Shown: positions 9,419 through 18,196 of the stretch, one piece after another
How positions within the stretch are numbered: position 1 is the first letter of the stretch
Layout: each line of letters starts with the position of its first letter
Assembly (NCBI GenBank): GCA_031270985.1
Contig: JAISWR010000032.1
Location: 1-40,534 of the forward strand
From: Bacteroidales bacterium
Lineage (GTDB): Bacteria > Bacteroidota > Bacteroidia > Bacteroidales > UBA4181
Length of the DNA: 40,534 bases
Direction of reading: 5' to 3'
Notes under the pieces: model-generated
Databases searched by the model: none
Seen by the model: the letters and a program-made list of their open reading frames with translations, nothing else
Told to the model about the DNA's origin: nothing
Program-made: the position numbers and the translations under genes

Positions 9419-12142
9419 TTGTCTAAGATATATACACATATTGTTATTTTATTTTTCTTCAGCAACGCCTCTTTTGCACAAAAGCAGCTTTCCGGTGTCA
9501 TTAATCATTATGCCGCAGTAACGGCGGTGAGCGGAAAAACTGTAACGGTGAGCAGTGTTGGCGGTTTTTCAATGCATGACACAGTGCTATTGATACAAAT
9601 GACGGGGGTTTCTCAAAACGGCAACTACATCTACAATGCAGGCAGGTACGAATTTCATGTCATCAGCGGAATCACGGGTTCCAATGTTGTGCTGTCCGTA
9701 GATGCGGGCGATTTTTCGCCCGGCACGGAACGTGTACAGTTGATACGTGTGCCTTCCTATAAAAGCGCGCGCGTGACGGGCGTTTTGACTTGCGATGCGT
9801 GGAACGGCACTACGGGAGGCGTACTGGTATTGCTGACGGAAGGGACGCTTGTCCTCGAATCAGATATAGACGTGAGCGCCAAAGGATTCAGAGGCGCAGG
9901 GCTGTCCGGCAGCAGCCCGTATTCCGGTTGCGTCTATTATACCGGCGCGGATTATCCTGCCGAAAATACCAATGCAGCCGGCTATAAGGGGGAAGGAAAC
10001 GTAACGCAGAGCATATTGCCGAGAGGTAAGGGACGGGCATGGAACGGCGGCGGCGGCGGGAACGGCATTTATGCCGGCGGCGGCGGTGGTGGAAACGGCG
10101 GAAAAGGAGGACAGGGAGGCATTTCCGTCTGTTCTGACTTTGACAATATTATCTCTGCCGAAGGCGGGGATTATTATAAACGGTATGAGGAAGGAGGAGG
10201 GGAATCCTGGGTGAACCGCCTTTTCCCGGGTGGCGGCGGCGGAAGCGGGACAGGGAACAATACGCACGGCGGCAACGGAGGAGGATTGGTTATCCTTGCG
10301 GCACAAAAGATAGAATTTGCCAATGAGGCAAAAATCATTGCCAATGGCGGCGATGTTGTCGAAGGCGACGTTACGGTAGGCAATCTTAAATATGCGTCGG
10401 GCGGCGCAGGAGGAGGAGGAGGAGGAGGAACCGTGTTGCTTTCCGCTGTAGATATATCCGTTGCGCCCAACCGGACAACTGCCGCCGTAGAAGCAAAGGG
10501 CGGAAAGGGCGGCAACGCGGCAAATTACAATTGCAAATACGAGTTTCCAACTTCAGGCTCTTACGGGATAGGAGGCGGAGGCGGCGGCGGATTGGTTTTT
10601 CTGCAACACGATATAACGGGCTTTGTCCGGCTGGATAGCGGAAAATACGGTGAGTTGCGCGTCAATACCTGTATATTGTATAATTCCCATTCGCAAAAGG
10701 GCAGGACGGAATCCGAATTTGAGCTGCAATTAAAAGGCTTTGTACATAATTACATACTCATGCAGGACACCGCGTTGTGCAACAATGTCTCGACAACCAT
10801 CAGGGCGTCCGAACCGCAAGGCGGCGGAGATACCTATGTGTATGTGTGGCAACGGGCATCCGATCGGAACGGTCCGTGGACAACTGTAGATTCCGCCAGA
10901 TTGCATGTACACTACGCCACGCCGCAACTTGCATCCGGCACATATTACTATCGGCGTATTGTACGCGCCCAACAAACCATCGGAGGAACCACGCGTGATG
11001 TGCGCGACATCAGCATGCCCGTGAAAATCAACGTTGTCACACCCATTTCAAACAACATACTGACCACCAGAGATACGACAGTGTGCGGCGACTTGCCGTC
11101 GCTGCAAATAGAAGGCCTTTCCGCCACGGGGGCTACGGGCAATTTCATTTACCGGTGGGAAACAAGCGTCGAATCAGGTCAATGGACGCTCATACCGGAG
11201 GCTGTCGGACCGGATTATACCGTTCCGGTTGCCGTTGGCGCTCATAAATACCGCAGAATCGCCGTTGCGCAAGACGACCTGCTGTCCTGCTCTATTGCCA
11301 GCAACGAGGTGAGTATGAACGTGTTTCCCGTTATCGGCAACAATATCGTTACACCCGTACCTGCTGCCGAACTGTGCGAAGGTACGCCCGTAACGCTTGA
11401 AGGCGGAATACCGCTGGGCGGGAACGACGTATATAACTACCGCTGGCAAGCAAAGATAGCCGGCACATGGACAGATATGAGCAATACAGACAAAGATTTG
11501 CAAGCCGGCGGACATATCGGCGACCGTTATTTCAGGCGCATTATCACATCGGGTATGTGGAACTGTTGCATGAGCGTAAGCGATTCCGCTCTTGTGCGAT
11601 ACCACAGAATGCCGTCGGATGCAATAGCCGGCGCCGACCAGATTTGGAATTTCAAGTTTAAGCTACGATTGGATGCAACGCCCGTTTCTGTGGGCATCGG
11701 CACATGGGAATCCGCCGACAGCACCATTGTTTTCAACAATTCCGCAAACCCGTCCGCACAAGTTTCCCTGCCGGATACGGGACGTTACACCATACGGTGG
11801 GTAGTTTCCAACGGCGCTTTTTGTCCAGTCAAGTCGGATGAAGTGACGCTTACGGTGCGTGATATTTATGTGCCGGATGGATTTTCGCCCAACGGAGACG
11901 GTTACAACGACTGTTTCGGCGTATTGGGGATAGATAATGCCGAAAATTTTGAACTGATTATCATCAACCGGAATAATAAAGTGGTGTACAGCACTTCGTC
12001 TATCTCCGGCGGTTACCCTTATCCCTGTCTGTGGAACGGGAAAAATACGGCAGGCAAGGAACTTCCCGCCGACACCTATTATTACCGGCTTATCACGAAT
12101 GCTAACAGAATAAAAAAAGGATATGTCACGCTTCGGAAATAA
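9419..12142 (+). CDS. Large secreted gly-rich protein with repeated Ig-like segments and CHU_C/T9SS type B C-terminal domain
   Basis: Signal peptide ...KIYTHIVILFFFSNASFAQ; GGGGG-rich segments (about 10045-10600); C-terminus VPDGFSPNGDGYNDCFGV...LWNGKNTAGKELPADTYYYRLITNANRIKKGYVTLRK is the gliding-motility/type B sorting domain. Start uncertain: the track start TTG 9389 overlaps a TATATTTG box, so TTG 9419 is suggested. Confidence 0.85.
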   Translation: MSKIYTHIVILFFFSNASFAQKQLSGVINHYAAVTAVSGKTVTVSSVGGFSMHDTVLLIQMTGVSQNGNYIYNAGRYEFHVISGITGSNVVLSVDAGDFSPGTERVQLIRVPSYKSARVTGVLTCDAWNGTTGGVLVLLTEGTLVLESDIDVSAKGFRGAGLSGSSPYSGCVYYTGADYPAENTNAAGYKGEGNVTQSILPRGKGRAWNGGGGGNGIYAGGGGGGNGGKGGQGGISVCSDFDNIISAEGGDYYKRYEEGGGESWVNRLFPGGGGGSGTGNNTHGGNGGGLVILAAQKIEFANEAKIIANGGDVVEGDVTVGNLKYASGGAGGGGGGGTVLLSAVDISVAPNRTTAAVEAKGGKGGNAANYNCKYEFPTSGSYGIGGGGGGGLVFLQHDITGFVRLDSGKYGELRVNTCILYNSHSQKGRTESEFELQLKGFVHNYILMQDTALCNNVSTTIRASEPQGGGDTYVYVWQRASDRNGPWTTVDSARLHVHYATPQLASGTYYYRRIVRAQQTIGGTTRDVRDISMPVKINVVTPISNNILTTRDTTVCGDLPSLQIEGLSATGATGNFIYRWETSVESGQWTLIPEAVGPDYTVPVAVGAHKYRRIAVAQDDLLSCSIASNEVSMNVFPVIGNNIVTPVPAAELCEGTPVTLEGGIPLGGNDVYNYRWQAKIAGTWTDMSNTDKDLQAGGHIGDRYFRRIITSGMWNCCMSVSDSALVRYHRMPSDAIAGADQIWNFKFKLRLDATPVSVGIGTWESADSTIVFNNSANPSAQVSLPDTGRYTIRWVVSNGAFCPVKSDEVTLTVRDIYVPDGFSPNGDGYNDCFGVLGIDNAENFELIIINRNNKVVYSTSSISGGYPYPCLWNGKNTAGKELPADTYYYRLITNANRIKKGYVTLRK

Positions 12143-13046
12143 ATCGGGCACCATCTTTTGTCTGTTGCTGACGAGTATCATTTGTCATGCGCAAAACGAC
12201 CCTTTATTCAACCAGTACCGTTACAACGGGCTGGCGATCAACCCTGCGTCTGCGGGCAGCAGGGAAGCGTTAAACCTGTCCCTGTGTTACCGTTCGCAAT
12301 GGTCGCAATTGCCGGATGCTCCCGTGACGCAAACATTGACGGGCGATTTCCCTTTGCTGAATCCTCGTATAGCCATCGGATTACTTTTTGTCAATGACAG
12401 GATAGGTATTTACAAGAAAACGGGCATATACGGCGCTTACGCTTTCCGAATCCCCGTACGCAACGGAAAATTTTCGCTGGGATTGCAAGGCGGGTTTGAT
12501 GTGACGCGCGAAAACCAGCGTTCCATCAAACTGCTTGAATCAGGCGATCCGCTGTTTTTGGCGGACAACTACAAAGTGTTCATGCCCAATGTGGGAGCGG
12601 GGGTATTTTATCAAACGCCCGCGTTCTTTGCGGGATTGTCCGTCCCGCGCTTACTGCATTATGTGCCTTCTTCCGCCGATACCTACAAAAGTACGCTCGT
12701 ACTCCGCAATGCCATGCTCTATAGTGGTTATACCCTTCCGGCAGGCGGCAATGTGAAAATCAAACCGTCCGTTTTGATGTATTTCGGGCAAAATATTTTT
12801 CTGGCGGATGTGAACTGCAACATATCTTTTTTGCCCGGTGAACTGCTGGAAATCGGCGCTTCCTACAGGAGTTCAAACGTGTGGGTGGTGATGGCCGAAG
12901 TCCGTATCCACCGGCGGTTCTGTATCGGCTATGCCTACGACCACGCTATGGGTACAGCCAATATTACCAACGGTTCGCATGAAATCATGCTGCGCTACGA
13001 GTTTCGCCATCAGGTAAATGCGGAAAATCCTTTATATCTGAGATGA
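12123..13046 (+). CDS. PorP/SprF family type IX secretion system outer-membrane protein
   Basis: AQNDPLFNQYRYNGLAINPASAGSREALNLSLCYRSQWSQLPDAPVTQTLTGDFPL is the PorP/SprF N-terminal signature. Overlaps the upstream ORF by 20 bp. Confidence 0.93.
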   Translation: MSRFGNKSGTIFCLLLTSIICHAQNDPLFNQYRYNGLAINPASAGSREALNLSLCYRSQWSQLPDAPVTQTLTGDFPLLNPRIAIGLLFVNDRIGIYKKTGIYGAYAFRIPVRNGKFSLGLQGGFDVTRENQRSIKLLESGDPLFLADNYKVFMPNVGAGVFYQTPAFFAGLSVPRLLHYVPSSADTYKSTLVLRNAMLYSGYTLPAGGNVKIKPSVLMYFGQNIFLADVNCNISFLPGELLEIGASYRSSNVWVVMAEVRIHRRFCIGYAYDHAMGTANITNGSHEIMLRYEFRHQVNAENPLYLR

Positions 13047-14455
13047 AAACAGGCGGAAACATATTACCTGTATTGCTGTGGTTGTGGCTGTGGCTGCTTC
13101 CCGTTGCGGCACGGGACAAGGCGGATGGAGCCATTGTTTCCATGTACGAAATCACCCCTCTGCCTTTCAATACATCTTATGCCGACAATGTGGCAACCAT
13201 TTCCGGAGAAAATGAATTGATTTACTGTTCCAACCGCAGGCAACATTTGCTCACGGGATGGTTAGACCGGAAAAACGAAAATTTGTTCCGGCTGTATCGA
13301 ATCCGTCAAAAAAATTCGTTACACTGGGACGCGCCTGTTCCCGTGCAGGGACGGTTAGTAGAGAACGCTCATCTGGGGCCTGCCTCCCTCAGTGCGGATA
13401 AAAACACGCTGTACTTTACGGCAAACAGAGACAGCATCAACGGCATTTACGCCGCCCTCAGATCAGGCAACGCATGGGGCGGCACAACGCCGTTCACGCA
13501 CAACAGCCCTCTGTACAGAACGGCTCACCCCTCTCTGAGCAGCGACGGGAAACGCCTGTTTTTCGCCTCCGACATGCCGGGCGGATTGGGCGGATTTGAT
13601 ATTTATTATTGCCAGTGGACAGATGCAGGCTGGGACGCCCCAAAAAATCTCGGTGCTGAGGTAAACACCCCTGCCGATGAACTGTATCCCTCCATACGTG
13701 GCAACGGAATGTTGTTCTTTTCTTCCGCCGGACACAATTCTATGGGCGGACTGGATATTTTTTCCGTCAAGGAAAGCCCGGACGGACGGTGGGTGAACCT
13801 GCAACCGGCGGATGACATCAATTCGAAGGCGGATGACGTTGCCTGCATTGCTTCCAACGAGGAAGGAACAGCAGGATATTTCTCATCCAACCGCAACGGG
13901 AAAAACATGAAAATATTCGGCTTCAAATCATTATTTTTTGACGGATGTAAAGAACAAATAGAAAACGATTATACGTATGAGTTTTTCGAGCCGTCGGTCA
14001 TTGATTCGGGCGCCACCACCACGTTCTTTTACGAATGGTCATTCAGCGACGGGGCCGTCCTGCGCGGAGAAGCGGTAGAACACACGTTTGCCGCCCCGGG
14101 CGTCTATCTGATACAACTCAACGTCATAGATGCATTAACCGGTGAACTGGAAAGCCGTGCAGCAGATTATGAATTGGAGGTGACGGAAGAAGAACAGCCC
14201 TACATTACTGCGGTGGAAACAGCACGGACAGGCGAATCCGTCACGCTGGACGCCTCGCAGACACACCTGCCGGGCATCCGCATTGACGGTTATTTCTGGA
14301 TGACGGGAGATGGCGGACAGAAAAAAGGCAAAACCGTCCAATACAACTATGTGGAAAAAGGCACTTACCGAATACAACTCGGCATCAAGGGCATACGGGA
14401 AAAAACGGGAGAAAGTGTAAATATCTGTACTTGCCGCAATATCACTATCCATTGA
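13043..14455 (+). CDS. PD40 (WD40-like) beta-propeller plus PKD-domain protein, T9SS-associated
   Basis: PD40-like repeats HPSLSSDGKRLFFASDMPGGLGGFDIYYC and YPSIRGNGMLFFSSAGHNSMGGLDIFSV; PKD-like FFYEWSFSDGAVLRGEAVEHTFAAPGVYLIQLNV. ATG overlaps the preceding TGA by 4 bp (ATGA). Confidence 0.85.
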   Translation: MKTGGNILPVLLWLWLWLLPVAARDKADGAIVSMYEITPLPFNTSYADNVATISGENELIYCSNRRQHLLTGWLDRKNENLFRLYRIRQKNSLHWDAPVPVQGRLVENAHLGPASLSADKNTLYFTANRDSINGIYAALRSGNAWGGTTPFTHNSPLYRTAHPSLSSDGKRLFFASDMPGGLGGFDIYYCQWTDAGWDAPKNLGAEVNTPADELYPSIRGNGMLFFSSAGHNSMGGLDIFSVKESPDGRWVNLQPADDINSKADDVACIASNEEGTAGYFSSNRNGKNMKIFGFKSLFFDGCKEQIENDYTYEFFEPSVIDSGATTTFFYEWSFSDGAVLRGEAVEHTFAAPGVYLIQLNVIDALTGELESRAADYELEVTEEEQPYITAVETARTGESVTLDASQTHLPGIRIDGYFWMTGDGGQKKGKTVQYNYVEKGTYRIQLGIKGIREKTGESVNICTCRNITIH

Positions 14456-14585
14456 AAATTGACCCTGCCAGTATCCGCCCATAACCTGACAACGATAAAA
14501 GGGCACAACCGCATCAAAAAAACGATGAATGTGATCAAGTTTGTGGCACGCCATCAGGTCAAATTCTCGGACAGCATCCCCATAA

Positions 14586-14636
14586 ATAGGTATTTTTGAT
14601 TGATTTTTGGCATAAAAATACCTATAAGTAGGTATT
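14586..14636. promoter_or_regulatory. Operator-like array: three AGGTATT half-sites, 12-bp perfect inverted repeat plus overlapping palindrome
   Basis: ATAGGTATTTTT (14586-14597) / AAAAATACCTAT (14614-14625) is a perfect 12-bp inverted repeat. AATACCT-ATAAGT-AGGTATT (14617-14636) is a second perfect 7+7 palindrome sharing the middle half-site. Confidence 0.65.
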
Positions 14637-14665
14637 GCATTATCTAAATGACACCTCTAATTTTG
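14635..14665 (+). promoter_or_regulatory. Bacteroidota-type promoter for the flavodoxin gene
   Basis: TTG (14635-14637), 20 nt, then TAATTTTG (14658-14665), fitting the TTG/TAnnTTTG consensus; about 44 nt before the ATG. Confidence 0.6.
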
Positions 14666-14708
14666 TGCCGTTAAATAAATATTCACAAATCATATAAAAA
14701 TTAAAAAC

Positions 14709-15209
14709 ATGAGTAAAACAGGGATTTTTTACGGTTCATCAAACGGCACTACAGAAGGGATTGCGAAAAAGATTGCCGCCAAACTCGGTGTGGAACAAAA
14801 AGACATCCACGATGTCGCTTCCGCCAAAGTCAATGACTTGGATGAATACGAGGTATTGCTGCTGGGCAGTTCTACATGGGGAATAGGCGATTTGCAGGAC
14901 GACTGGGAAAGTTTTATCAAAGTGTTGTCTTCGGCAAACCTGTCGGGAAAAAAGGTCGCCCTATTCGGATGCGGTGATTCTTCATCGTACCCCGATTCAT
15001 TCTGCGATGCTGTCGGCAAGATATACCAAGTGGTAAAAGGCGTATCAACCGTTATCGGGTTCACTTCTACGGAAGGTTATTCGTTTGACGCTTCCGAAGC
15101 GGTGGTCGATCATCGGTTTGTAGGACTCATTCTTGATGAGGAAAATGAACGCAACCTTTCGGAAAAACGTATAGAGGGATGGATAGCAGAACTGAAAACG
15201 GAAATATGA
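14709..15209 (+). CDS. fldA: Flavodoxin
   Basis: KTGIFYGSSNGTTEGIAKKIA FMN-phosphate loop; LLLGSSTWGIGDLQDDW; VALFGCGDSSSYPDSFCDAVG. Confidence 0.96.
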   Translation: MSKTGIFYGSSNGTTEGIAKKIAAKLGVEQKDIHDVASAKVNDLDEYEVLLLGSSTWGIGDLQDDWESFIKVLSSANLSGKKVALFGCGDSSSYPDSFCDAVGKIYQVVKGVSTVIGFTSTEGYSFDASEAVVDHRFVGLILDEENERNLSEKRIEGWIAELKTEI

Positions 15210-15529
15210 GAGTCTTTACGTGTAAAGCATGTGCAAAGATACATGTCGAAGCAGGCAATGTGCTTTTCCATTTTTCCACGCCCGAAAAATTGGAGATATA
15301 TCTGGAATATCTGGAATCCATTGATGTGTCCTATTATGCTACCGTCAACAGGAAAAAAGGGCTGAAAAAAGTGATCATTTTACCTATGGGCGATTTGCCT
15401 GTCAATCTGGCATTCACGGAGCAGGAATTTGAGTTGCTCAAGGAAATCATTCAGAATTACCTGGCGACGGACAGAAGCAAAAAAGCGTTTGTCACGTCCG
15501 AGGAATTACAGCAATTGAACCTGAACTGA
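15206..15529 (+). CDS. Small uncharacterised CxxC protein (possibly DUF6686-like), translationally coupled to flavodoxin
   Basis: MRVFTCKACAKIHVEAGNVLFHFSTPEKLEIYLEYLESID...; ATG 15206 overlaps the flavodoxin TGA 15207-15209. Confidence 0.7.
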   Translation: MRVFTCKACAKIHVEAGNVLFHFSTPEKLEIYLEYLESIDVSYYATVNRKKGLKKVIILPMGDLPVNLAFTEQEFELLKEIIQNYLATDRSKKAFVTSEELQQLNLN

Positions 15530-15581
15530 CCTGTCTTCCGGAAAGTTGCGGCAAATCAAAACGCCGCCGTCTGGTATCCGG

Positions 15582-18125
15582 TCATTCCGCGGAATGGCGT
15601 AAACTTATATTCCTGAGGGTGATTTCCGGAGTTGGCGTGTTTTCGTTTTTGTGCACAATGAGTTGTATCCGTTCGATGTCGTCCAGACGGAAAGCCTTCG
15701 GTTGCGGATGTTCGTACCAAAACGGCAGGAATCCCGGATACGGACGGGGCAGCAACAGCATTTTCACGGGTTTCAGGTCTTGCAGCGCAATAACCTGTGG
15801 TTTGTCGTCCGCAAGAGTGACGGTTGCACCGTATGCGTCGCCGTCCTTACCGATTAAGGATACTTCCATGCGTACGGGGTCTTTTCCCGAACCGGCGCGG
15901 ATGACAAGTTGCGGGTACTCGTCCGTGCGGGATGCGACGGCAGCTATCTCCCGTGCAATAAAACTTTCCATTGCAAAGATAACGCCCGATCGGTCGTTGG
16001 CGGGTACAGGCGCGGACATTTGCAGCGCCGTTTCTCCGGGAATCATCGAATAGAGTGTTTGCGACCGGAATCCCCGCACGGGAGAAAAGAAAATGCACCG
16101 TTCCGTCTTTTCGGCGCTCAGCAATAGGATTTCGCTTTTTGCAGGCAACACCCTTGTTTGATAGGCATCGGGATTATAGTACGTCCATTGCATATCAGTA
16201 CCTTCCACAGCGCCCGGGTAAATCAGTTCCCTGCCGGAAAGAAAATCCACTTTCAGCACATAGCGCAGTATGCCCCGCTGTATCAACGAATCGGGAATTT
16301 GCACCGTATAGCGGTATCGGTCTTGCGGGTGCATGAGTAGTTGAACGGGCATACGCCATCCGCCTCGCGAAACGCCTGTGAGTTGCACCACCGCCTGCCG
16401 TACCGGATGCGGCGTCACCACGTCAACCGTCACCTGAACGGGTTGTCCTTCCACAACCGTTTCCTGCGGCTGGTGCAGCACATACGTGGGAATATCCGTA
16501 TCGCCTGCGGGTGCGAAAAACTCATTCATCGCGACGACGCCCGTTTTCACTTGTCTGCGTTCATCGACAAACGGTTTCACCGACAGGAGATAGGTTCCGG
16601 GAGTGACGGCGAATCGTCCGTTTTCGGCTTGACCGCGATAACGGTTGCCTTCGTTGACGCCCGTCACGAAAAAATTGCCGCCCAAATCGGGCAAACGAAT
16701 TTCCATAGGATATTCGCAGTACTGTATCAGCACGTTCTTGATGCGCGGCGTTGCCCTCGAAAAAGGGTCGCGCACCCAAACGGCATCGGGGAATACTTCC
16801 AGCCGCCATTCGCCCTCATCCGTTTTGTCCAGAAAATATGCGCCGCGTCCGTTGTAGGACACTACCGGCGACGAACCGTAGCCGGCTATGGATTGCAGCG
16901 TCTGCAGATTTTCGGGTTGTGTCCGGGTGTGGTTGGTGTGGTAGAACAACCGGTCGGTCGCCAGTTCCGAAAGGTCGTCGCGGTAACTGATGGTAACGCC
17001 TTTTGCCGGTTGTCTTTTTTGATATTGCGGGTTGCGGAACAGCTCACCCGCAATTTTAAATCCGAGGGCTTTTTGCGGTGCGTACACGAGGTTGAGAAAA
17101 TGCGTCTGGTATTCGGTGTTGGATGCGGCGATGGCATACGGGTCGTATGCAAACTGCGTCACCCAATGCATACCTGCTTCTTTGAACGACAATGCAATGG
17201 GCGGATACAGATACGATCGTCCTATATCGGCGGCGTCAAATTCATACACTATCTTCGCCTGTCCCGCAAAATACGGTTCATTACGGAAGGGCATGTCATA
17301 GGCATCCACATGTGGAAGGAAGTTGCCTTCGCGTTCAAATCCGGCGACCAATCCCGTGGGATACCACTGGAAAGTAACGCCGTCCGTACCGCCTTTGATA
17401 AAGTCTTCCAGCAGTCCGATGCTTTGCGTCACATTGTAGAAAACGGGTTTATCGCAACCTGAGGAACGAATGGCGGCACACATCTTTTTTACGAACAGCG
17501 TGGTTTCCTTTGCTTTGGAATGTCCCGGCTCATTGCACACCTCGAAAGCGATAATCATCGGATCGTCCTTGTATTTTTTGCCCGTATATGGATTTACATG
17601 ATGAACGAACTGTTTCAGATAACGTTCCTGAGCGGCAATGGCTGCCGGTTCGGTATATACGTTGCCTTTGGTATATTTTTGGGAAAATCCGGGCAAAGGT
17701 TCGTTCGGCTCCGGGTATCCGTTACCCCAGTAGGCTATGGGTGTCAGCAGGATATGGATGCCGCGCTGTTCAAAGCGGTAAATCACGTAGTCCAGCAAAT
17801 TCAGGTGTTCGTTGTCCAGCAGGTTGCCGTCGCCGTCGCTGATTTCACAGTCCCACACGTGGATGCGAAAAGCGTTAACGCCCATTCGACTGAGGTGATA
17901 GGCGTCAGCGTCAATCACCTGCTTGTGCGAAAATCCGTTGCGCGCTGTTTGCCGGTAGGCGTGTGCAAAAGGAAGGGTGTAGTTCACGCCCCAAAAATAT
18001 GCTTCTCCGTTGCCGTCGCTCCATCTGAGTTTGCCTGATTGATCCACATATACGGGAGTGTGTTGCCGGGCAGACAACGCCATTCCCAATACCAGACATA
18101 TTCCTAAAAAATACCATCTTTTCAT
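15582..18125 (-). CDS. Secreted GH5-like (cellulase/mannanase clan) glycoside hydrolase with C-terminal beta domains
   Basis: Signal peptide MKRWYFLGICLVLGMALSA; YFWGVNYTLPF; DDPMIIAFEVCNEPGH (acid/base Glu); AKIVYEFDAADIG (candidate nucleophile Glu). Confidence 0.8.
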   Translation of the reverse strand: MKRWYFLGICLVLGMALSARQHTPVYVDQSGKLRWSDGNGEAYFWGVNYTLPFAHAYRQTARNGFSHKQVIDADAYHLSRMGVNAFRIHVWDCEISDGDGNLLDNEHLNLLDYVIYRFEQRGIHILLTPIAYWGNGYPEPNEPLPGFSQKYTKGNVYTEPAAIAAQERYLKQFVHHVNPYTGKKYKDDPMIIAFEVCNEPGHSKAKETTLFVKKMCAAIRSSGCDKPVFYNVTQSIGLLEDFIKGGTDGVTFQWYPTGLVAGFEREGNFLPHVDAYDMPFRNEPYFAGQAKIVYEFDAADIGRSYLYPPIALSFKEAGMHWVTQFAYDPYAIAASNTEYQTHFLNLVYAPQKALGFKIAGELFRNPQYQKRQPAKGVTISYRDDLSELATDRLFYHTNHTRTQPENLQTLQSIAGYGSSPVVSYNGRGAYFLDKTDEGEWRLEVFPDAVWVRDPFSRATPRIKNVLIQYCEYPMEIRLPDLGGNFFVTGVNEGNRYRGQAENGRFAVTPGTYLLSVKPFVDERRQVKTGVVAMNEFFAPAGDTDIPTYVLHQPQETVVEGQPVQVTVDVVTPHPVRQAVVQLTGVSRGGWRMPVQLLMHPQDRYRYTVQIPDSLIQRGILRYVLKVDFLSGRELIYPGAVEGTDMQWTYYNPDAYQTRVLPAKSEILLLSAEKTERCIFFSPVRGFRSQTLYSMIPGETALQMSAPVPANDRSGVIFAMESFIAREIAAVASRTDEYPQLVIRAGSGKDPVRMEVSLIGKDGDAYGATVTLADDKPQVIALQDLKPVKMLLLPRPYPGFLPFWYEHPQPKAFRLDDIERIQLIVHKNENTPTPEITLRNISLRHSAE

Positions 18126-18196
18126 TTTTCAAAGTTTTTTAAAAAGTACAAAATGTTGCAAACAAAATCGCAATAATGCGTCAATTATTTATTTTT

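Noticed and set aside
10045-10600. GGN-rich DNA as a possible CRISPR or tandem repeat array
   Set aside because: Repeats are irregular and in-frame glycine codons; no spacer/repeat periodicity. No CRISPR array seen anywhere in the window.
15583-15596. 14-bp perfect palindrome CATTCCGCGGAATG at the 3' end of the GH5-like gene
   Set aside because: Short, overlaps the stop codon, no T tract; not enough to call a terminator or operator.
16341-17462. 373-aa plus-strand ORF antisense to the GH5-like gene
   Set aside because: No recognisable domain and no start context; the opposite strand carries clear catalytic motifs.
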